64,000 nucleotides of DNA. Source: Promethearchaeota archaeon (GTDB lineage: Archaea > Asgardarchaeota > Lokiarchaeia > Sigyniarchaeales > SOKP01). Below the pieces are notes generated by a model that saw only the letters and a program-made list of their open reading frames with translations, was not told the origin of the DNA and searched no databases. Location of the stretch: positions 1-64,000 of the forward strand of contig JAUVXW010000020.1 of assembly GCA_030603385.1 (NCBI GenBank). The letters run 5' to 3'. Both the position numbers and the translations under genes were made by a program. This document shows positions 17,674 through 27,126 of the stretch, piece after piece (positions within the stretch are counted from its first letter, which is position 1; each line of letters opens with the position of its first letter).

Positions 17674-17869
17674 TTAAATTTCTATTTAAGAATTTTTAAA
17701 TGCATCTAAAAAATCTTTCATTCTAAACCTATATAAACACTATCTATATTTTTTATTTTTTAATAATCGAAGAGGCTGACCTCACTCTCGGAGATCTGCT
17801 CGATCTTAATCTCTGGATGGATGTTAGTTTAAAAAAAAAATGTAATTTGAGTGGGTGGAAAAGGGAGAA
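17667..17869. other. Intergenic region with a GC-richer coding remnant
   Basis: Positions 17767-17830 have clearly more G and C than the surroundings. The minus strand reads NIHPEIKIEQISE followed by SEVSLFDY and a stop at about 17760, with no start upstream. This looks like the last 20 or so codons of a lost gene. The remainder is AT-rich spacer. Confidence 0.35.
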
Positions 17870-18949
17870 TTACTCCATAAAAGTTATTGCTTTTTTTAAT
17901 GCTTTTTCAGCATCTTTTATAACCGTTTCGATGATATCTGAAACACTTTTGATTTGGTTTATAGCTCCTATACTTTGCCCTAACAATACATAACCATTCT
18001 CAACATCACCATCATAAGTTGCAAAAGCAGCAATTGCATCTTTTCTTAATTCTTCGGCAAGATCCTCCTGGGATATAGCAGAACGGTGATCTACCAATGA
18101 TTTTTCTTCAGCCATTTTTTCTTCTTTGCTTTTTACTAATCCTTTTGCCAGGGAAAATTTATTCCTCCAGAGTCTAATGGTTCCTAAACCTCCAGTTCTC
18201 ACAATCGTATCTTGAGCCTTAGCTGGTGGTACTACACTTTTATAGTTTTCATGAAATTCACTATCTTTAGATGCAATAAATCTCGATCCCATAGCAATTC
18301 CTCCTGCACCAAGAGCTAAAGCTGCGGCCATACCTGCTCCTGTTGCAAATCCCCCGCAAGCAATTTTAGGAATATCTGGATGTTTTTGCTGTACTTGCTG
18401 CAATAAAACCAAACCACCAACTTTTTCATATGATTGGTGGCCTCCACCTTCGAAACCTGTTACAACAAGCCCGTCACATCCCGCCGCAACACACTTATCT
18501 GCTAACCAAAGCGCAGGTGCAACATGAAAATGTTTAATCTGTGTATTTTCCCTTAATTTCTGGAAATCTTTGTTCTGGGGCATTCTTTTTGCTGAACCCG
18601 CACTGGTGAGCGCATATAGGCATTGTTCTTTCAATTTAGGATTTGCCATTATATGCTTTGCGGTTTCGGAGATAAATTTATCACAATCTGGTGTAAGTCT
18701 TGAAGTTCTTATGTTGAAACCAAAAATCCCGCCAGTATGCTCAACTACATAATCAAGATTTTTTTTCATGGCAACTATTGGGTCTGTTTCCCTACCATCC
18801 ATTGATTGGTGAGCATGAGAGATCATGCCAAGTCCACCTGCTTCTGAGACCGCTATAGCTAATTCGGTTGTTCTGAAAGGGCCCATCGCAGAACTTGCGA
18901 TTGGATGCTTAATTCCAAACATTTCGGTAATGTTAGTTTTTAATGTCAA
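17870..18949 (-). CDS. Nitronate monooxygenase / FabK-like flavoprotein
   Basis: The 359-residue product belongs to the 2-nitropropane dioxygenase family, FMN-dependent TIM-barrel enzymes that oxidise nitronates or, in FabK, reduce enoyl-acyl carriers. Family marks are PIASSAMGPF at the N-terminus, SEAGGLGMISHA, GCDGLVVTGFEGGGH, IACGGFATGAGMAAALALGA and GGIAMGSRFIAS for the FMN phosphate site. The C-terminal third is helical with VLLGQSIGAI. TTG is the start, preceded by GGTG with good spacing. The neighbours are redox and acyl-CoA genes, so a role in lipid or acyl metabolism is possible, but the substrate cannot be read from the sequence. Confidence 0.82.
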   Translation of the reverse strand: MTLKTNITEMFGIKHPIASSAMGPFRTTELAIAVSEAGGLGMISHAHQSMDGRETDPIVAMKKNLDYVVEHTGGIFGFNIRTSRLTPDCDKFISETAKHIMANPKLKEQCLYALTSAGSAKRMPQNKDFQKLRENTQIKHFHVAPALWLADKCVAAGCDGLVVTGFEGGGHQSYEKVGGLVLLQQVQQKHPDIPKIACGGFATGAGMAAALALGAGGIAMGSRFIASKDSEFHENYKSVVPPAKAQDTIVRTGGLGTIRLWRNKFSLAKGLVKSKEEKMAEEKSLVDHRSAISQEDLAEELRKDAIAAFATYDGDVENGYVLLGQSIGAINQIKSVSDIIETVIKDAEKALKKAITFME

Positions 18950-19054
18950 AATAATACACCTTTATTCTAATTGAATTAGTAACTTAAAAAAACTTTCCTT
19001 TTCTATATCTTTATTTAAGTATCTTTGGCATACTTTTGGCACTAAACACGTTTC

Positions 19055-19191
19055 TCGAATTACCAAATACCTCTTGAATGAGATTTTTAAGGAGCAATAA
19101 TTTAATCGTTCTTTTATTATTTTTATCTCAGAAATCATCCAATCGATTCCTACTTGAAATAATTTTCGAATTATCAAATGCCTCTTGAATG
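19055..19191. repeat. Pair of 26-bp direct repeats
   Basis: TCGAATTA-C/T-CAAAT-A/G-CCTCTTGAATG occurs at 19055-19080 and 19166-19191 with two mismatches, 111 bases apart. The pair lies in the spacer between the Nudix and the nitronate monooxygenase genes. A frame of 71 codons across it looks spurious. It may be a local duplication in a decayed coding region. Confidence 0.5.
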
Positions 19192-19202
19192 GATTTAAAC
19201 TT

Positions 19203-19877
19203 TTAAAGCCGTTGAAGTGTGGAATATTGAGGAAATATTAATTTTATTTGTCTTTTTTTATACTGTTCTAATATCTGTTTTGGAGATCCCCATAAACCCT
19301 CTGTTAATTCATCACTAAATAAATTAATATTCTGATTTTGAGGAAATTTACATAAAAAGAATTGAGTATCAAATCTAATGGGTGATAATTTAGGGGTTAT
19401 CAATCTTCCAAAATATTTTAAATTATTCGCATCATAATAAAGATTTTCCTTAATTAGAACATCTGTCATAGTTTTTCGTTTTTTTTGAAGACTTTTCTGA
19501 TACTTTTTTAATTTCTTGGATTTTTCTTCAATTTTTCTAAGTGATTCTCCTGTTTTATCAGTAGCGATTAAAATCCCAGTTTCTTCAAACAACTCGCGGA
19601 TTGCGATTATCCACAGATTTTCTGGATCCTCACATATTTCTTTTAAATTATTAATGACATTTTCATCAATTCCTACTAGCCTTGCTCTTGATTCTTTATT
19701 TAAGTCTTGTTCATCAATGCCACCGCCAGGGAATACGTGGTGTTCACTCATAAATCTCGCATTTTTATGTCTTTTAGCCATGAATACTTCAAATTCACAA
19801 TTATCGTCAGATTCTAAGTCTAGCACTCGTTTACGTAATAAAACTACAGTAGCAGCTAATTTAGGTTCAACAGGCAT
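19203..19877 (-). CDS. Nudix hydrolase, NUDT19-like
   Basis: Nudix enzymes hydrolyse nucleoside diphosphates linked to another group. The 224-residue protein has the early HVFPGGGIDEQD block near residues 46-58 and the core RELFEETGIL near residues 92-101. Between them is an insertion of about 35 residues, and the typical Gly of the Nudix box is not at its usual distance. This arrangement resembles NUDT7/NUDT19 proteins, which cleave coenzyme A and acyl-CoA. The C-terminus is a Lys-rich helix followed by a beta segment. The neighbouring FATP-like acyl-CoA synthetase would fit a CoA-related role, which is an inference. Confidence 0.75.
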   Translation of the reverse strand: MPVEPKLAATVVLLRKRVLDLESDDNCEFEVFMAKRHKNARFMSEHHVFPGGGIDEQDLNKESRARLVGIDENVINNLKEICEDPENLWIIAIRELFEETGILIATDKTGESLRKIEEKSKKLKKYQKSLQKKRKTMTDVLIKENLYYDANNLKYFGRLITPKLSPIRFDTQFFLCKFPQNQNINLFSDELTEGLWGSPKQILEQYKKRQIKLIFPQYSTLQRL

Positions 19878-19928
19878 TAAGAATCATTCTGTAATTATTT
19901 TAGAATTTTAAAAGATGAAAGATTTTAT

Positions 19929-20765
19929 TTATTTGTTTTTTACAAATCCCGTTTTAGAGAAATCTCTTGAAAAATATCTGCCTGGTTTATTATACGCTAC
20001 CTCACGCCATTCCACTACTTCCTCTATATTATGATCGCCTGTAATTACAATGATATCTCTATTTTTATACGAGTTTAACGCAATATCTACGACTTCTTCA
20101 GGGTGCATCGGTCCACCAAACTTACCAGGAGCAGCAGTAGCCGATTCACCCCAGATTTCCGAATGAGTATTTCCCGGACAAATACTTTTAAGCTTCACTT
20201 TTGATTTAATGAAATTTAATTTGAGCTGAACCATCTCCGTAAAAGCTGAAACAAATGCCTTAGTTGAATGATACATTGGTTCTCGCGAACCATATAATAT
20301 CAATGATGCGATTGAAGAGATGTTAAAAATTACCCCTCTGTCATTGTTTTGCATATTTTTCAGTGCAGCATGCATTAAGCGAGCTGTTGCACCACAATGA
20401 AGATTGATCATCTTCATAAAAATATTGATGTCGGAGTTTTTACTGATAAAATTTTCAGTGGTCCCGAATCCCGCATTATTAACCAATACATCAAGATTGT
20501 TGATTGTTTCAATATATGAAGCAATTTCTTCCAAAGATTCAGGTTGGGAAAGATCACCTGTAATAATCTCAACATTGATACCGTGTTTTTGCTTCAATTC
20601 TGCAGCAAGGGATTCCAATCTATTTTTTCTTCGAGCAGTAATAACTAAATCAAAACCTTGAGAGCTTAATATACGTGCGAAAGATTCTCCAATTCCTGAA
20701 CTCGCACCAGTAATTACTGCAATACCTGGTTCTTCTACATCCATAAAATTTATCTTTGCTGTCAT
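19929..20765 (-). CDS. Short-chain dehydrogenase/reductase
   Basis: A 278-residue classical SDR with the NAD(P) motif TGASSGIG near residues 19-26, ARRKNRLE after beta-2 (the Arg pair favours NADPH), DLS, NNAG near residue 91, catalytic Ser in ISSIASL, and YHSTK at about residues 163-167. The C-terminal part with GPMHPEEVVDIAL is like 3-ketoacyl reductase and DltE-like SDRs. It lies downstream of an MBL-fold hydrolase and upstream of the Nudix gene on the same strand. The substrate is unknown. Confidence 0.85.
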   Translation of the reverse strand: MTAKINFMDVEEPGIAVITGASSGIGESFARILSSQGFDLVITARRKNRLESLAAELKQKHGINVEIITGDLSQPESLEEIASYIETINNLDVLVNNAGFGTTENFISKNSDINIFMKMINLHCGATARLMHAALKNMQNNDRGVIFNISSIASLILYGSREPMYHSTKAFVSAFTEMVQLKLNFIKSKVKLKSICPGNTHSEIWGESATAAPGKFGGPMHPEEVVDIALNSYKNRDIIVITGDHNIEEVVEWREVAYNKPGRYFSRDFSKTGFVKNK

Positions 20766-20897
20766 AATTTCACATTGATCTATTTATTCTTTAAAGTTAC
20801 TCTTAAAAAGCCAAGTTAACCTTTAGATAGACAAAATGTTTTTAACCTTTTAAATATCTTATAATGGCTCTTAATTGTAAAAAGACACAAATCTAAA

Positions 20898-22298
20898 TTA
20901 ATATTCAATTTTCTCCCATGGATTTTCAGACCAATAGAGAAGTATACCATCTTTTAATGTTTTATATACCTTATTTTGAAATTCCAAATAATCCAAATGA
21001 ACTAAGGTTTCACTAATTGCAAGAATTTGATTCATTAGGTCCAAATCATCCCCAAAATGGTGAAGAGCAATCTGAAGGGGTGTTATTGGATTATTTTGAA
21101 TGATTTTTGATATTTCATAAAGACGGTTTTGGTGGTGATTTTTAATTGCTGTTATTCTTTCGTGTGGAAAAAAAATTATTTGCTCATGTCCGGGTAGAAT
21201 GATTCTTGAATTCAGCTCATCGATTCGATCAAGTGATCTAAGATAATGTTCTAAGATGTTTTCATAGTTGTTTTTTTTGTTAAACTCTTCAGCACCTGGA
21301 ATTACCAGAGTGCCCAAGTGTGGAGTAATCTTACTTAGTATATGATCTCCAGAGAATAAAATACCTTTTTTAGGATAATATATACATATATGCCCAACCG
21401 AATGACCCGGAGAATGTATAATTTGTAATTCACCATCTACGATTCTATCATCATTATTAAGTAATAAATCTGGTTCAAAGTATTCAAATCTCATCCCGCC
21501 TGTACCAAACCGCTTAAGCATTAAATCAACTTCTTCCTTCTTAAGACCGTAACTAATAAGTAGTTGTCCCCTTTCCTTTATTTTTTCTTCCAAGTTAGTA
21601 TTTTCAATCAATTTCTTTCTTAATTTAGCTAGCTCATGAGCGATTTTGTGTATACAAATTTTAATATCTGGGTTTGCTCTCTTTAAATCTTTTACTAAAC
21701 CTACGTGATCGGGATGCTCATGTGAGATAATGCAATAATCAATCTCTTCAAGATTGATCTGTAGATCGTTCAAGGCTTTATAAAACGCATTTTGCCAATA
21801 TTTTGTTGAATAACCAGCATCGATAAGAACATTCTTACCTTTTACGGTAAAAAGATATAAGCTAACAATGTTAGAGAAACCGATATTAATCTGATTGATG
21901 CCTTCTAAAGAGAAAACCTTATAATATTCAAAATCTACTATATTAAACATACTTGAGAAGAAATTTCTTAAATCGTCAAAATCATTAATTTCTTTAGCTA
22001 AGTCAGGAAATTCATTCACAATAGGAGATCTAATTTTGTTATTAAAGAATTCATTGAAGGGTTCGTCACTCTCTATGAAAGTTACATATGAATCAAAAGA
22101 AAACCAAAAAAAATTTTGAAGTAATTCTTCTGGAAACTCAGTTCTTTTAGAAACCTCTTTAATGAATTGTCTGACTGATGTCTGGGGAATAAAATTGGTG
22201 AATTCTTGAAAAATTAAATTCTTTTGGTTAGTATCCAATTTGTATATATTGATTAATCTCTCTGCTTGAATTCTAGGGACTATAAGATCTTTACTCAT
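20898..22298 (-). CDS. Metallo-beta-lactamase-fold hydrolase
   Basis: The 466-residue protein has a helical N-terminal region (about residues 1-125) of unknown function, then an MBL domain. It carries LIDAGYST, the zinc motif SHEHPDHVGLV near residues 192-202, HSPGHSVGHICIY with a metal His, FSGDHILS with the bridging Asp, and PGHE at the end of the fold (near residues 369-372). The C-terminal segment is winged-helix-like (ISETLVHLDYLEFQNKVYKT), as in LACTB2-type enzymes. LACTB2 and relatives act on RNA or thioesters. Which applies here is not clear. Confidence 0.8.
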   Translation of the reverse strand: MSKDLIVPRIQAERLINIYKLDTNQKNLIFQEFTNFIPQTSVRQFIKEVSKRTEFPEELLQNFFWFSFDSYVTFIESDEPFNEFFNNKIRSPIVNEFPDLAKEINDFDDLRNFFSSMFNIVDFEYYKVFSLEGINQINIGFSNIVSLYLFTVKGKNVLIDAGYSTKYWQNAFYKALNDLQINLEEIDYCIISHEHPDHVGLVKDLKRANPDIKICIHKIAHELAKLRKKLIENTNLEEKIKERGQLLISYGLKKEEVDLMLKRFGTGGMRFEYFEPDLLLNNDDRIVDGELQIIHSPGHSVGHICIYYPKKGILFSGDHILSKITPHLGTLVIPGAEEFNKKNNYENILEHYLRSLDRIDELNSRIILPGHEQIIFFPHERITAIKNHHQNRLYEISKIIQNNPITPLQIALHHFGDDLDLMNQILAISETLVHLDYLEFQNKVYKTLKDGILLYWSENPWEKIEY

Positions 22299-22527
22299 CT
22301 AAACTATTAAGACTCGTTTATTATATTGAAAAAATTAAAAACAAATACGGTTTTTAAAAATAAAAGATAAGGAAATGTAATAAATTTTCTCAAAAAGACA
22401 CTTTAACTAATCTAAGAGTGATGATTTGATTGCGCATATTTATAATTTGTAAGAGAGAGCATCATTTAGAAATTTTTAGGAGATAGGATTTTCCAGCATT
22501 GCTTTTAAATAAAAGTTTAACATAATT

Positions 22528-23406
22528 TTACTCGAAAAGTAGGGTTCCTCCATCAAATATAGGTTTCATTCCTAATTGGGAGGCTTTTTCCTTCATTTCT
22601 TCATCAGTAGGTTCGATTTCGAAGCGACTAGCAGCATCGAGTATTTTAGGTAAAAGATGAATATCAGAGCTTGTATTGAGGAAAATCTCTTCCCTCTTCA
22701 AAACCCAATGAACAGCACGGTCAATATCAGTTTGATCCTCAAAAGGTTCATACCATGTCGCCTGGATCCTTTTTCTATTACCCCATGGACGGCGTGCTAA
22801 AGACTTTATTGTCTGAACTGCAATATTTTGGTTATTGCATATTTTTAAAAGGTTTTCAAAGTCTGTTGCATATTTTGGGTCTTGCATCATAATATAGTTA
22901 TATGGTAATAGAACAGAGTTAAACTCAAAGCGTTCCAAACTCCGAATGTGCATCGAAGCTACATTAAATCCGTGACCTGTTATCCCGATATGTTTTACAA
23001 ATCCTTGTTCGCGGGCTTCAACGAGAGCTTTCAAAGCCCCATCAGGGCCCATTACTTTTTCCCAACTACTTGGATTTATCAAATTATGGATCTGTATTAG
23101 GTCTATTGAAGAAACCTGCAATCGTTTAAGTGATTGTTCTATCTGTTCACGGGTGTCTTGATAGGAACGCCTAAATACTTTTGTGGCAAGGAAAAATTTA
23201 CTACGGTGTTTCTCCATCCAAGGACCGATACGTAATTCTGATTCTCCGTAGCCAGCGGCTGTGTCAATATGGTTGACTCCATATTTCAGGAGCACATCGA
23301 GCGTCTGGTCCGCTTCATCCTGAGTTACATTACTCAGAGCTGCAGCTCCAAAAATAGTCCGTGTACTCAAATGCCCTGTATTACCGAATTTTTGTTTAAT
23401 GATCAT
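22528..23406 (-). CDS. Aldo/keto reductase
   Basis: A TIM-barrel NADPH-dependent oxidoreductase of 293 residues. It shows [16 protein letters not shown] at the start, [14 protein letters not shown] with the catalytic Asp and Tyr, FLATKVFRR with the catalytic Lys, and DLIQIHNL with an active-site His. It resembles the general AKR type found beside Fe-S or sugar genes. ATG at 23406 is preferred over TTG at 23421. It is transcribed from between two lipid-like genes. The substrate is not predictable. Confidence 0.86.
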   Translation of the reverse strand: MIIKQKFGNTGHLSTRTIFGAAALSNVTQDEADQTLDVLLKYGVNHIDTAAGYGESELRIGPWMEKHRSKFFLATKVFRRSYQDTREQIEQSLKRLQVSSIDLIQIHNLINPSSWEKVMGPDGALKALVEAREQGFVKHIGITGHGFNVASMHIRSLERFEFNSVLLPYNYIMMQDPKYATDFENLLKICNNQNIAVQTIKSLARRPWGNRKRIQATWYEPFEDQTDIDRAVHWVLKREEIFLNTSSDIHLLPKILDAASRFEIEPTDEEMKEKASQLGMKPIFDGGTLLFE

Positions 23407-23473
23407 TTTTCTATCTACCAATTATTTCATTCATTTTCTAAAATAAATATTATATCTCTTTTTATTTTACACT

Positions 23474-25333
23474 TTAGAAATTATAACCTGCATTCATAAT
23501 TTTTTTATAAATTTCTTTTGCTAAAAGAGTATAATCAGAAGCATTAGGTAAAAGAACATATATCGGGTCATTAAGTTTGGTTAAGTCATATCCTTCCTTT
23601 TTCAAGCCTCCTTTTTGGATTTTGAGAGTTGCTGTAGCATCGAATTTCTCTGTGAAACGAATGAATTTTGGCACAGCATATTCAGGTAAAAATTTTTTTA
23701 GTAATTCTATAAAACTTCTAAAATCAAAATTTTCTGCGGAATTTGAATTAGTAATAATTGCTGTCATTCCAGCCCGTCCTTCTGTATTTGGAATTTGAAC
23801 ACCATATGCAGTACTTGAGCTTATTTGCTCAAATAGATTAACTACAGACTCTACTTCTTCAGTTGAGACATTCTCGCCCTTCCATCTAAATGTATCACCC
23901 AAGCGATCTACGAATTGAGCATGCGCATATCCAATTTCGCGTAATAAATCTCCTGTATTCATATACATATCTCCTTTTTCAAAAACATCGCGAAATATCT
24001 TTTTTTCATCAGCCTTTTTGTCAGTATACATATAAAAATACTGTGGATCTAGTTGACCTAAAAGAAGTCCGGCTTCACCTGGTTCAGCTCTGATCATACA
24101 ACCATTTTCATCCCTGATAGGCTCATCTACATCAATATCATATTTTACAATCGCATATTCTGATCCACAAAAGCCAACAGTACAGTCTAGATTATATCTA
24201 TTTGCAAAATTTGGACAAAATCTCTCAGTAGCACCGTAAAATTCAAAGATTCTAGGAATTCCGAACCTCTTTTTGAAATCCATCCACATTTCATTACGTA
24301 AACCATTACCAACAATTTTTTTCACTTTATGTTTTCGGTCTGTTGGCTTAGGTGGTTGATTGTACAAATATCGGCAAATTTCTCCTATATAGTTAAAGGA
24401 GGTAGCTTTAAATTTAATAGCATCATCCCAGAATTTACTAGCACTAAATTTCCTTCGAATCGCCATAGCAGAACCGTGTCTAAGTGCCGCAGCATAAGCT
24501 ACGTTAATCGCATTTGAATGAAATAGAGGTGTCGTGATATACATTACATCTTTTCGCTTCATTCCGATAACAGTGTCTCCCCAATAAAATGAAGCACCTA
24601 CAGTATGACCATGTGTTATAATAGCTGCTTTAGGAAGCCCGGTGGTTCCACTTGTAAAGATGTAAGCATACGGATCTTTCGCTTGTAAATGAGCTGAAGT
24701 AGGGGGATTTATAGCCTCCTCATTTTTAACAAGTTCATAAAGATTTTTAAATCCTGAAGGGGGATCAATTTCACCTGTATCAGGTAAAAAATAGAGGTGT
24801 TTTGATTGTTCTTCAGTTAAATTGAGTTGGGTCCTTGCATCTTCAAATGCCTCAATGAGTTCTTCTCCAATTATAAACACTTTTCCTGGAGCGTGACTAA
24901 TGCTATGGATTAACGGTTTTTCTCTTTGCTTTGTGTTAATTAAGGAAGATATAACGCCAATTTTTGCTAAACCAACTATTGTAAACATAATTTCAGGTCG
25001 ATTCATTAGATAAACGATTGCTACGTCTCCTTTTTTCAAACCTACTTTATTAAGAAAGAAATTGGCATATCGATTACACCATTCATTATATTCTTTATGG
25101 GTATATTTTTTGTCTTCAAATAGAATGGCAGTTTTATCTGGGTATTTTTGGGCGTGTAATTCTGTACAAAGAGCAATGTTGCTGTTGGATTCAGGTGTCA
25201 TTTTTAAACCTTCCTCTATTGCTTTAGCCATTCTTCTTCGTTTATGAAGTGCAAACAACCAGGCTCTTATATAGTCTTTTTTTGTCAATAAATATTCATT
25301 CTTTGAATTCTTTCTATTTTTTTTCTTGCTCAT
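23474..25333 (-). CDS. FATP/ACSVL-type very-long-chain acyl-CoA synthetase
   Basis: An AMP-forming ligase of 619 residues that joins fatty acids to CoA using ATP. Motifs include YIFTSGTTGLPKAA (P-loop, near residue 225), FNYIGEICRYL, VGNGLR, RIFEFYGATE and the GDLLR core motif near residue 460. The block FNYIGEICRYLYNQ with PPKPTDRKH and the VGNGLR segment is strikingly like the eukaryotic fatty acid transport proteins (SLC27A). Those have an N-terminal membrane helix, whereas here the N-terminus is basic (KKKNRKNSK) and soluble. With the SDR, nitronate monooxygenase-like and Nudix genes, it forms a loose lipid or acyl-CoA gene neighbourhood on the minus strand. Archaeal membrane lipids do not need fatty acids, so fatty acid degradation or modification is the likely use. 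Confidence 0.88.
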   Translation of the reverse strand: MSKKKNRKNSKNEYLLTKKDYIRAWLFALHKRRRMAKAIEEGLKMTPESNSNIALCTELHAQKYPDKTAILFEDKKYTHKEYNEWCNRYANFFLNKVGLKKGDVAIVYLMNRPEIMFTIVGLAKIGVISSLINTKQREKPLIHSISHAPGKVFIIGEELIEAFEDARTQLNLTEEQSKHLYFLPDTGEIDPPSGFKNLYELVKNEEAINPPTSAHLQAKDPYAYIFTSGTTGLPKAAIITHGHTVGASFYWGDTVIGMKRKDVMYITTPLFHSNAINVAYAAALRHGSAMAIRRKFSASKFWDDAIKFKATSFNYIGEICRYLYNQPPKPTDRKHKVKKIVGNGLRNEMWMDFKKRFGIPRIFEFYGATERFCPNFANRYNLDCTVGFCGSEYAIVKYDIDVDEPIRDENGCMIRAEPGEAGLLLGQLDPQYFYMYTDKKADEKKIFRDVFEKGDMYMNTGDLLREIGYAHAQFVDRLGDTFRWKGENVSTEEVESVVNLFEQISSSTAYGVQIPNTEGRAGMTAIITNSNSAENFDFRSFIELLKKFLPEYAVPKFIRFTEKFDATATLKIQKGGLKKEGYDLTKLNDPIYVLLPNASDYTLLAKEIYKKIMNAGYNF

Positions 25334-25606
25334 ATACTCAACTCGTCTTCATTAATAGGAAGCTCTCTTTATCAACACTCATTTATTTGCTTTAATTCTA
25401 TATTGAAAAAAATATTACTTTTCTAAAAAACTCTAATAATATATTAATTAAATGACATTTTTGGAATAAATGAAAAATTTAAAAGAAATATTCAAACTAA
25501 TTATTTTATTTGAAGTTCGCAAAAAAATATATTGGCGAACAGTTTTTAAATACTTAAAGAGAAATATTTAGCTGAAAATTAAAATAAATAAATCAAGTAG
25601 TCTTTT

Positions 25607-27103
25607 ATGAGCGAAGAAGAAAAGTTTAGTACAATAATTCAAGAAATTAAAGAGATTTTTTTAACATTAACTCAAGGGGAACCGAGCCCAGATGATGAAA
25701 TTGAAGCCCGAGCAGCCCTAATTGAAAAAATTCAAGATTTAAACGAAGTAGATGCCTTTCAAGTTGGAGCAAATATGCGTCTGTTCGAAGATACTCTTAC
25801 TAAATTGGAAAATTGGGATACGCTTGATTTATGGTTTACAGAGTCAGAATTACCTAAAGAAATTAAAAAAATTATAAATATCACAGAAACATTACCAGTA
25901 GTCGAAGAAAAAGAGGAAGTAAAGGAGATATTTAGGAAACAAGCGCAGTCTGATTTGGATTCAGTGAAAATTGATATAAATGAGATTGTTGATAAAGTAT
26001 CTGATAAATTTAAGGGTGAAATAGATGACCTTAAACAAAAAATTGAATATTTAAAGCATGAATTAGATGAACAAGATAGACCAAAAAGAGTCGTAAAAAA
26101 AATTAGGCCTAGAAAAGACGTAAAACTACCTCCACCAAAAATAAAGATACCTGTCATTAAAAAACCTGCTGTGATACCTCAAGTTAAGGGACCAAATAAA
26201 ATAGAAGTTGAAAAACCCAAAGAAAAAATAGGAGTAAAGTCGATCGAACAAGTTCAGGCAAAAATAGAGAGAGAAATAGAAAAATTAAAACCTACTCCTC
26301 CCATTGAGGAAAAACCGAAAATATATGAAGAGATGCAAGAGGAAGCAAAATCAGTTTTAAATATTCTTGAAGAATTAGAGCCTTCTCCAAGCTCCACTCA
26401 ACTTGAAATAAGTATAGATTCATCTAAAGAACCTACATCAATTTTAGATATACTTGACGAACAAAAAACTGTTCCAAAAGTATTGGAACCAAGCATCGTC
26501 GAGGATAAAACTGAACATTCAAAAAAACCTTCAATAATTACCGAGGTTTCTCTTGTCGAAGAAGAATCACAAGAACAACAAAGAACAACACCATTTATTC
26601 CTAAAAAGCCGAAAATTACAACTGTAAGTGTAGAAGAAATTGAGACTGAAGAAATTAAGTCAAGTGGAATGGATTTATTTGATGTTTTTTCTTCAGTTGG
26701 AAATAAGCCAGTTGAGAAAACCTCAACACCCGTAGAATTACCCAGTTTAGAACCTATAAAAGAAAAAAAGGAGAAAGAAGTTAAAAAGAAAAAGAAAGAA
26801 ATTGACGCAATGCCTTTCGTTGATTTTGGTTCTGATGAGCCAGAAATAGGTACCCAAGAAGAATCTACTTCAATTAGCTCAGAAGAATTACCTACAGATA
26901 AAGATACTCTATATCAAGAATTAATAGCGCTTGAAGGAAGACGATACTCGCTGGAAAAGAACTTTAAAGAGGTAGAAAAGAGTTACAATATGGGATCCAT
27001 TGACGATTTTGACTATAAAAATCGAAGTGATGATCTTAATAGTAAATTAGATGGAATAACTTCTCGAATTAACAAGATAAGAAGAGTAATAGCAAGCATG
27101 TAA
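25607..27103 (+). CDS. Coiled-coil protein with long charged Pro/Glu/Lys/Ser linker
   Basis: A 498-residue soluble protein in three parts. Residues 1-165 are helical and acidic with a coiled coil (IDDLKQKIEYLKHELDEQ). Residues 165-430 are disordered-looking, rich in Glu, Lys, Pro, Ser and Thr, with several EPS/EEP patches. Residues 435-498 form a helical hairpin with GRRYSLEKNFKEVEKSY, SIDDFDYKNRSDDLNSKL and RINKIRRVIASM. This last part resembles the short helical hairpin seen at the C-terminus of SHOCT-like and ESCRT-I steadiness-box proteins, but the match is only in pattern. It stands alone as a single + gene among minus-strand genes. The function is unknown. Confidence 0.7.
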   Translation: MSEEEKFSTIIQEIKEIFLTLTQGEPSPDDEIEARAALIEKIQDLNEVDAFQVGANMRLFEDTLTKLENWDTLDLWFTESELPKEIKKIINITETLPVVEEKEEVKEIFRKQAQSDLDSVKIDINEIVDKVSDKFKGEIDDLKQKIEYLKHELDEQDRPKRVVKKIRPRKDVKLPPPKIKIPVIKKPAVIPQVKGPNKIEVEKPKEKIGVKSIEQVQAKIEREIEKLKPTPPIEEKPKIYEEMQEEAKSVLNILEELEPSPSSTQLEISIDSSKEPTSILDILDEQKTVPKVLEPSIVEDKTEHSKKPSIITEVSLVEEESQEQQRTTPFIPKKPKITTVSVEEIETEEIKSSGMDLFDVFSSVGNKPVEKTSTPVELPSLEPIKEKKEKEVKKKKKEIDAMPFVDFGSDEPEIGTQEESTSISSEELPTDKDTLYQELIALEGRRYSLEKNFKEVEKSYNMGSIDDFDYKNRSDDLNSKLDGITSRINKIRRVIASM

Positions 27104-27126
27104 AAAATATTTAGCTATTATCAGAT

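Noticed and set aside
18962..19177. A 71-residue minus-strand gene
   Set aside because: The composition is not protein-like, it spans an imperfect direct repeat and it shows no conserved motif.
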